Positions 1-3,470 of a stretch of DNA of 5,396 bases are shown here, in pieces. How positions within the stretch are numbered: position 1 is the first letter of the stretch; each line of letters opens with the position of its first letter. Under the pieces are notes generated by a model, which did no database searches, was not told where the DNA came from, and worked only from the letters and a program-made list of their open reading frames with translations. Made by a program: the position numbers and the translations under genes. Location: positions 1 through 5,396 of the forward strand of contig JAHIEL010000037.1 of NCBI GenBank assembly GCA_018901715.1, written 5' to 3'. The stretch is from Patescibacteria group bacterium. Its GTDB lineage: Bacteria; Patescibacteriota; Minisyncoccia; Minisyncoccales; PEYH01.

Positions 1-6
1 GCACAT

Positions 7-30
7 AAATTTTTGCCTTTACAAAAATTT
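7..30. repeat. Perfect 9-bp AT-rich hairpin near the left edge
   Basis: AAATTTTTG (7-15) and CAAAAATTT (22-30) are perfect reverse complements around a 6-nt loop. The stem is almost all A-T, and no U-run follows it on the + strand. It could be a weak terminator for a gene that ended just left of the window, or one readable in both directions. The ACAAAAATTT arm recurs at 81-90, and a near copy with one extra A lies at 121-131. The structure is seen in the sequence; its function is inferred. Confidence 0.45.
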
Positions 31-31
31 G

Positions 32-123
32 AGTAAATAGTAATTAGTAATTAGAGCAAGGAAACAAATATTTATTCCAAACAAAAATTTATCCCTAATT
101 ACAAATTACTCACACAAATTACA
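32..123. repeat. Heptamer repeats AGTAATT / AATTACN, partly inverted
   Basis: Three 7-bp units lie head to tail on the left: AGTAAAT (32-38), AGTAATT (39-45) and AGTAATT (46-52). Their reverse-complement type lies on the right: AATTACA (97-103), AATTACT (104-110) and AATTACA (117-123). As a result 39-54 and 95-110 are inverted repeats matching at 15 of 16 positions around a 40-nt spacer. No coding potential is visible here. The shared AATTA core resembles the AATNATC units at 184-211 and 1163-1190. I do not know the function. Confidence 0.6.
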
Positions 124-133
124 AAAAATTTAA

Positions 134-178
134 ATGTAGATATTTAACGTCTACATAATAATTTTCTTTTTCCTTTTC
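134..178 (+). terminator. Possible intrinsic terminator upstream of rpsO
   Basis: ATGTAGA (134-140) and TCTACAT (150-156) form a perfect 7-bp stem around a 9-nt loop. A T-rich pyrimidine tract follows (about 161-178), separated by a few A/T bases. This fits a weak terminator for a gene lying left of the window. The stem is AT-rich and the U-tract is not immediately adjacent, so the call is tentative. It may instead be part of the repeated spacer module that also precedes pnp. Confidence 0.35.
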
Positions 179-183
179 TCCCT

Positions 184-211
184 AATGATCAATTATCAAT
201 GATCAATTATC
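184..211. repeat. Perfect 14-bp tandem duplication made of four AATNATC heptamers
   Basis: Positions 184-197 and 198-211 are identical 14-bp units (AATGATCAATTATC). Each splits into two heptamers, AATGATC and AATTATC. A preceding T (183) and a pyrimidine tract (about 161-183) complete a module that recurs upstream of pnp at 1162-1190, where 27 of 29 positions match. TGATCA palindromes occur twice inside. The array lies 62 bp upstream of the rpsO start. It could be a protein-binding array or simply a dispersed intergenic repeat. Confidence 0.75.
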
Positions 212-226
212 GCCCGTGCTGCGGGC
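212..226 (+). other. Short GC-rich hairpin upstream of rpsO
   Basis: GCCCG (212-216) and CGGGC (222-226) form a perfect 5-bp stem with a 5-nt loop. It is the only strongly GC-rich stretch in the 272-nt leader region. A T8-G-T5 run starts 14 nt downstream (240-253), too far for a standard terminator but notable. The hairpin directly abuts the heptamer array and precedes the candidate rpsO promoter. It might stop read-through from upstream, or be a leader structure if transcription starts further left. Confidence 0.35.
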
Positions 227-234
227 TCCTCTTA

Positions 235-263
235 TTGCCTTTTTTTTGTTTTTAATATACAAT
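235..263 (+). promoter_or_regulatory. Candidate sigma-70-type promoter of rpsO
   Basis: TTGCCT (235-240) matches 4 of 6 bases of the -35 consensus. TACAAT (258-263) matches 5 of 6 of the -10 box, and the spacer is exactly 17 nt. Initiation about 7 nt downstream would fall at roughly 270-271, only 2-3 nt before the rpsO ATG at 273. The transcript would then be leaderless or nearly so. That agrees with the absence of any Shine-Dalgarno sequence before this ATG. The call rests on sequence match only. Confidence 0.4.
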
Positions 264-272
264 GTAAAAATT

Positions 273-566
273 ATGCTTGATGTAAAACAAAAAGATAAAA
301 TCATTAAGGAGTATGAGGTGCACAAGAGCGACACTGGTTCAGTGGAAGTTCAAACAGCTATTTTGACAAAAGAAATCAAAGAACTGCTTAAGCACCTAAA
401 AAAACATCCTAAAGACCTTCATTCAAAAAGAGGTCTTTTGCAGATGGTTGATAAAAGAAGAAAGCTTTTAAAATATCTTCAAAGTAAAAGTATGCGAAGA
501 TATAATGGTTTAATTAAAAAGTTAGGGCTTAAAAAAGCCAAAGAGCCAGATAAAGAATCTAAATGA
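273..566 (+). CDS. rpsO: 30S ribosomal protein S15
   Basis: S15 is a primary-binding protein of the small subunit that contacts the central domain of 16S rRNA and helps nucleate the platform. The 97-residue product carries the family signature throughout: DTGSVEVQ (20-27), the H41...D48..S51 set that corresponds to the rRNA-contact residues known in E. coli S15, RGLLQMV (53-59), KRRKLLKYL (61-69), and RYNGLIKKLGL near the C-terminus. The family is usually about 89 residues; the extra length is a lysine-rich tail. A GTG at 216 is in frame, but it would add a hydrophobic 19-residue leader unlike any S15, so I chose ATG 273. No Shine-Dalgarno precedes it. The TGA stop overlaps the next gene's ATG (ATGA), suggesting coupled translation. 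Identification is secure. Confidence 0.97.
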   Translation: MLDVKQKDKIIKEYEVHKSDTGSVEVQTAILTKEIKELLKHLKKHPKDLHSKRGLLQMVDKRRKLLKYLQSKSMRRYNGLIKKLGLKKAKEPDKESK

Positions 567-1072
567 AAAGTCAAAAGCACAAAGACCAACGAGTAGTAGT
601 TTTAATAGACACTCAAAACCTATATTACTCTGCTAAAAATCTATATCACTCCAAAGTCAATTTTGGAGAAATTTTGAAAACCGCGGTAAGCGCTCGAAGA
701 TTGGTTCGGGCTTTTGCTTATGTTGTGCAAACAAAAACAGGCGAAGAAAAACCATTTTTTGAGGCCTTAACAGGACTTGGAATTGAAACCAGAGTAAAAC
801 TATTGCAAGAATTTTATGGAGGAATGAAAAAAGCGGACTGGGATGTAGGTATTGTTGTTGACGCAATAAGAGCAAGCTCAAGCGCTGATGTAATAATATT
901 GGTTTCAGGTGACGGTGATTTTATCCCTTTAATAGAGTATCTAAAGAATCAAGGGAAACGGGTAGAAGTTATGGCTTTTGGTCGCTCCACATCGTCAAAA
1001 GTAAAAGAGGAAGCAGACGAGTTTATTGATTTAGAAAAAGATTCTGAAAAGTATCTTCTTAAAAAAATCTAA
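563..1072 (+). CDS. NYN domain (LabA/DUF88-type) putative ribonuclease
   Basis: The 169-residue product is almost entirely one NYN domain, a PIN-like fold with metal-dependent RNase activity in characterised relatives. Expected acidic motifs are present: the first strand VVVLIDTQNLYY with D16 and N19; KKADWDVGIVVDAI with D94 and D100; and LVSGDGDF with D117 and D119. The set of metal-binding residues therefore looks complete. No signal peptide or membrane segment is visible, so it should be cytosolic. The start is fixed by the 4-nt ATGA overlap with rpsO, which suggests translational coupling; no clear Shine-Dalgarno is present. Lying between rpsO and pnp, it probably acts on RNA, perhaps producing ends for PNPase, but that is inference. 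The substrate is unknown. Distant relatives include LabA, named in cyanobacteria for a circadian role, which should not be transferred to this protein. Confidence 0.85.
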   Translation: MKSQKHKDQRVVVLIDTQNLYYSAKNLYHSKVNFGEILKTAVSARRLVRAFAYVVQTKTGEEKPFFEALTGLGIETRVKLLQEFYGGMKKADWDVGIVVDAIRASSSADVIILVSGDGDFIPLIEYLKNQGKRVEVMAFGRSTSSKVKEEADEFIDLEKDSEKYLLKKI

Positions 1073-1103
1073 AATTTCACTTCGTTGCAGAACGCTTGAA
1101 ATT
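1073..1103 (+). terminator. Hairpin directly after the NYN gene, possible weak terminator
   Basis: Starting right after the TAA stop, AATTTCA (1073-1079) pairs with TGAAATT (1097-1103). Inside it CGTT (1083-1086) pairs with AACG (1091-1094) around a GCAG loop, with a small internal loop between the two stems. No U-run follows directly; a T-rich tract lies further on at 1131-1162. The right arm coincides with the CTTGAAATT part of a repeated promoter-like element. It may be a terminator, an mRNA 3'-end stabiliser, or both. Confidence 0.4.
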
Positions 1104-1121
1104 GAATTTACTATATAATTT
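1089..1121 (+). repeat. Upstream copy of the AGAAC-CTTGAAATT-TATATAATTT element
   Basis: AGAAC, one extra G, CTTGAAATT, then TATATAATTT. The 27 bases from 1095 to 1121 match the downstream copy (1203-1229) at 24 positions. The element contains a TATAAT hexamer (1114-1119) and a TTGAAA hexamer (1096-1101) only 12 nt apart, too close for a standard sigma-70 promoter. It could be an upstream promoter for pnp or a remnant of a duplication. Confidence 0.5.
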
Positions 1122-1161
1122 AGTAATCAGTTATTTTTTCTTTTTTTTTCTTTCTTGTCTT

Positions 1162-1194
1162 TAATGATCAATTATCAATAATCAATAATCAGTC
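1162..1194. repeat. Four AATNATC heptamers upstream of pnp
   Basis: AATGATC (1163-1169), AATTATC (1170-1176), AATAATC (1177-1183) and AATAATC (1184-1190) lie head to tail, followed by a decayed unit (AGTC). A long T/C tract (1131-1162) precedes them. The 29 bases 1162-1190 match 183-211 upstream of rpsO at 27 positions, so the same module sits before both genes. Here the third and fourth units have G or T replaced by A. The function is unknown. Confidence 0.7.
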
Positions 1195-1197
1195 ACG

Positions 1198-1229
1198 AGA
1201 ACCTTGAAATTAAATCTATTATATAATTT
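1198..1229 (+). promoter_or_regulatory. Downstream copy of the repeat element, candidate pnp promoter
   Basis: AGAAC and CTTGAAATT precede TATATAATTT. The TATAAT hexamer at 1222-1227 is a perfect -10 match. Initiation about 7 nt downstream (near 1234) would leave a leader of roughly 14 nt before the pnp ATG. The TTGAAA at 1204-1209 is only 12 nt from the -10 box, and no good -35 exists at 17 nt. Recognition would therefore have to rely on the -10 region or on another factor. Close proximity to pnp and duplication at 1089-1121 support a regulatory role. Confidence 0.45.
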
Positions 1230-1232
1230 TTT

Positions 1233-1237
1233 AAAGG
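1233..1237 (+). promoter_or_regulatory. Shine-Dalgarno-like AAAGG of pnp
   Basis: AAAGG ends 10 nt before the ATG at 1248. The spacing is slightly long but usable. It is the only recognisable ribosome-binding sequence before any of the four genes here and supports the ATG 1248 start. Confidence 0.5.
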
Positions 1238-1247
1238 TAATTTAATT

Positions 1248-3344
1248 ATGAACAATTACAAAATAGAAATCGGTGGCAAAAACATTGAAATAAGCATAGA
1301 CGACTTGGCTGAACAAGCCAATGGAAGTGTTATTGTAAGAATAGGAGATACTTTGGTCTTAGCAACAGCAACTATGTCTCCAAATGATTTAGAAGGGCTT
1401 GATTTTTTTCCTTTGACTGTTGCATATGAGGAAAGATTTTACGCAACAGGAAAAATATTGGGCTCACGGTTTATGCGAAGAGAAGGAAGACCATCTGAAT
1501 CCTCAATCCTAACTTCCCGCTTGATTGATAGAACTATAAGACCCTTATTTCCAAAAGGACTTAAAAGAGAAGTGCAAATAATTATCACTTGTCTTTCTTT
1601 TGATGAAGAAAATGATCCTGATATCGCAGGAATTATAGCGACCTCTTTGGCTTTGGGCATTTCAGACATTCCTTGGAATGGGCCTGTAGGAGCAGTAAGA
1701 ATTGCAAGCACAAAAGACAAATTAGAACTTAATCCAAGCTATGAACAAAGGAAAGATGCTGATTATGAAATAATTGCTTGCGGAATAAAACAAGATAATG
1801 CTGTTCTAATAAATATGCTTGAGGCAGGAGCAAAAGAAACAAAAGAAGAAGATATTTTAAAAGGAGTAGGCGAATTGAGCGCAGAGCTGGATAAAATAGT
1901 AGAATTTGAAAAGAAAATAATAAAAGAAAATAAAAAAGAAAAAGAGAAAATAGATATTGCTTCTTCTAAAGAGATAGATGAATTTATTGAAAAAAATTAT
2001 AGTAAAAAATTGGAACAGGCAATGTTTCAGCCAAGCCATATTGATAACAAAAGAAAGATGCAGGAATTAAATAAGGAAATAGAAGAATCAGTTGAGGAAA
2101 AGTTTGGAGAAAAAGAGATTGCTTGTGCCAGAGAAAGCGTGGAGTTTCTTCTTGAAAAAATTATTATTCAAAACGCTATTAAAAATAATAAACGGCCTGA
2201 TGGGAGAGGTTTTGATGAGATAAGAAAAATTGATTCTAGGAACAATCTTTTGCCAAGAGCCCATGGTTCTTCCGTTTTTATAAGAGGAGCAACAAAATCG
2301 CTTTCCGTTGTTACTTTGGGCCCACCAGGAGATCAATTACTTCTGCAGGATATGGAATTCCAAGGAAAAGTACGATTTATGCACCATTATAACTTTCCAC
2401 CTTATTGCTCTGGAGAGGTTAAGCGATTAGGCAGTCCAGGCAGAAGAGAAATAGGGCATGGCTCTTTAGCTGAAAAGGCATTAGAACCAATTATCCCAAG
2501 CGTAGAAAACTTTCCATACACAATAAGAATTGTAACTGAAATTCTATCTTCTAATGGCTCTACCTCAATGGCTTCGGTTTCTTCAGCTTCGCTCGCCTTA
2601 ATGGATGCAGGCGTTCCTATTAAAAGTCCAGCAGCTGGAATTGCTATGGGAATTATGCAATCAGGAAATGATTATAAAATCCTCACGGATATTCAAGGCC
2701 CAGAAGATCACTTTGGAGGAATGGACTTTAAGGTAGCAGGAACTAATCAGGGCATTACAGCTATTCAATTAGATGTTAAGATAAAAGGACTAACTCTAGA
2801 AATGCTTCCTGAAATATTAGAAAAAGCAAAAACAGCAAGAAAAAAAATTCTCTTGGAAACAGGGAAAACTTTATCTGAACCGAAAAAAGAATTATCCCAA
2901 TACGCTCCCAAGATATTCAAAACAAATATTAATAAAGACAAGATTGGTATGGTTATCGGGCCAGGCGGCAAAATGATTAATGAAATAATTGACCAATGCG
3001 AGGTTGAAATAGACATAGAGGAAGACGGCAGTATTTTTGTAACATCTCTGAAAGAAGAATCAGCTCAAAAAGCGATTGACTGGATAACAGCACTCACCGC
3101 AGAAGCTGAAGTGGGGAAAATATATGATGGTACTGTGAAAAAAATTATGGACTTTGGCGCTTTTATAGAAATCCTGCCAGGCAAAGACGGATTAGCCCAT
3201 ATCTCCCAGCTCTCTGAATCCAGGGTTGAGAATGTGGAGGATGTGCTTAAGCTGGATCAAAAAGTTCAGGTAAAAGTTATCTCTATAGACAATCAGGGGA
3301 GGATAAATCTCTCGCTCAAGGAGGCGAAAAAAGCAGGAAAATAG
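1248..3344 (+). CDS. pnp: Polyribonucleotide nucleotidyltransferase (PNPase)
   Basis: PNPase degrades RNA 3' to 5' using phosphate, releasing nucleoside diphosphates, and can run in reverse to add tails. It normally works as a cytosolic trimer. The 698-residue product is full length (family about 700) with all domains in order: a first RNase PH domain (about 10-140) with FMRREGRPSE at 75-84; a charged helical linker (about 215-310); the catalytic RNase PH domain from RPDGRG (316) to about 540; KH (about 557-615) with GPGGK at 571-575; and S1 (about 621-692). Active-site residues align with E. coli: R399 and R400 in SPGRREIGHG, the phosphate-site loop GSTSMAS (437-443), and D487, D493 and K495 in EDHFGGMDFK. 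There is no tail beyond S1, so the RNase E-contacting surface cannot be assessed. It lies 175 bp after the NYN gene and probably has its own promoter. Confidence 0.97.
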   Translation: MNNYKIEIGGKNIEISIDDLAEQANGSVIVRIGDTLVLATATMSPNDLEGLDFFPLTVAYEERFYATGKILGSRFMRREGRPSESSILTSRLIDRTIRPLFPKGLKREVQIIITCLSFDEENDPDIAGIIATSLALGISDIPWNGPVGAVRIASTKDKLELNPSYEQRKDADYEIIACGIKQDNAVLINMLEAGAKETKEEDILKGVGELSAELDKIVEFEKKIIKENKKEKEKIDIASSKEIDEFIEKNYSKKLEQAMFQPSHIDNKRKMQELNKEIEESVEEKFGEKEIACARESVEFLLEKIIIQNAIKNNKRPDGRGFDEIRKIDSRNNLLPRAHGSSVFIRGATKSLSVVTLGPPGDQLLLQDMEFQGKVRFMHHYNFPPYCSGEVKRLGSPGRREIGHGSLAEKALEPIIPSVENFPYTIRIVTEILSSNGSTSMASVSSASLALMDAGVPIKSPAAGIAMGIMQSGNDYKILTDIQGPEDHFGGMDFKVAGTNQGITAIQLDVKIKGLTLEMLPEILEKAKTARKKILLETGKTLSEPKKELSQYAPKIFKTNINKDKIGMVIGPGGKMINEIIDQCEVEIDIEEDGSIFVTSLKEESAQKAIDWITALTAEAEVGKIYDGTVKKIMDFGAFIEILPGKDGLAHISQLSESRVENVEDVLKLDQKVQVKVISIDNQGRINLSLKEAKKAGK

Positions 3345-3470
3345 CAAAAAAGCAACCTGTGAGTAATTCACTATAAACTAATGCCTGCTAAGTGTGTTAT
3401 TATTAAGTTAATAAGGAAATATTCAAGAAACAATAACCTGAAATAGGCAGTTTCCTTTTTTAGCTGTTTT
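3345..3470 (+). other. pnp-to-coiled-coil gene spacer with competing short hairpins
   Basis: No gene is supported in these 126 bp. AGCAGG (3332-3337, just before the pnp stop) is complementary to CCTGCT (3384-3389). TGCCT (3382-3386) is instead complementary to AGGCA (3445-3449), so the two pairings exclude each other. A small GTGA/TCAC hairpin lies at 3359-3371. TATAAA (3372-3377) and TATTAT (3398-3403) resemble -10 boxes but lack a -35 partner. The next gene may therefore be read from the pnp transcript or from a promoter I cannot define. Confidence 0.4.
3413..3461 (+). terminator. Possible terminator after pnp, close to the next start
   Basis: AAGGAAA (3413-3419) pairs with TTTCCTT (3451-3457), and the T-run of 3456-3461 overlaps and follows the stem. 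The 31-nt loop is long, with only a weak inner CCT/AGG pairing (3437-3439 with 3445-3447). The T-run ends 9 nt before the ATG at 3471. If it terminates fully, the next gene would need a promoter giving an almost leaderless mRNA. Partial read-through seems as likely. Confidence 0.3.

Noticed and set aside
32..211. CRISPR array or replication-origin iterons in the heptamer region
   Set aside because: The repeats are only 7 bp with no regular spacers, no cas genes are present, and no DnaA gene or DnaA-box consensus is visible.
223..253. Attenuator with GGGC (223-226) pairing to GCCT (237-240) before the T-run
   Set aside because: The stem would have only four pairs, one of them G-U, around a 10-nt loop. 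That is too weak to support without covariation evidence.
216..272. GTG start giving S15 a 19-residue N-terminal extension
   Set aside because: The extension is hydrophobic and unlike any S15, it overlaps the GC-rich hairpin and T-run, and the ATG at 273 gives the normal family N-terminus.
564..566. UGA read as an amino acid (alternative code used by some Patescibacteria)
   Set aside because: rpsO ends naturally at this TGA after its family length plus a short tail, and tryptophan is always TGG in the genes here.
3381..3446. Small ORF of 21 codons (MPAKCVIIK...) before the coiled-coil gene
   Set aside because: It has no ribosome-binding sequence, the length is easily reached by chance in this spacer, and there is no recognisable motif. 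A leader peptide cannot be excluded.
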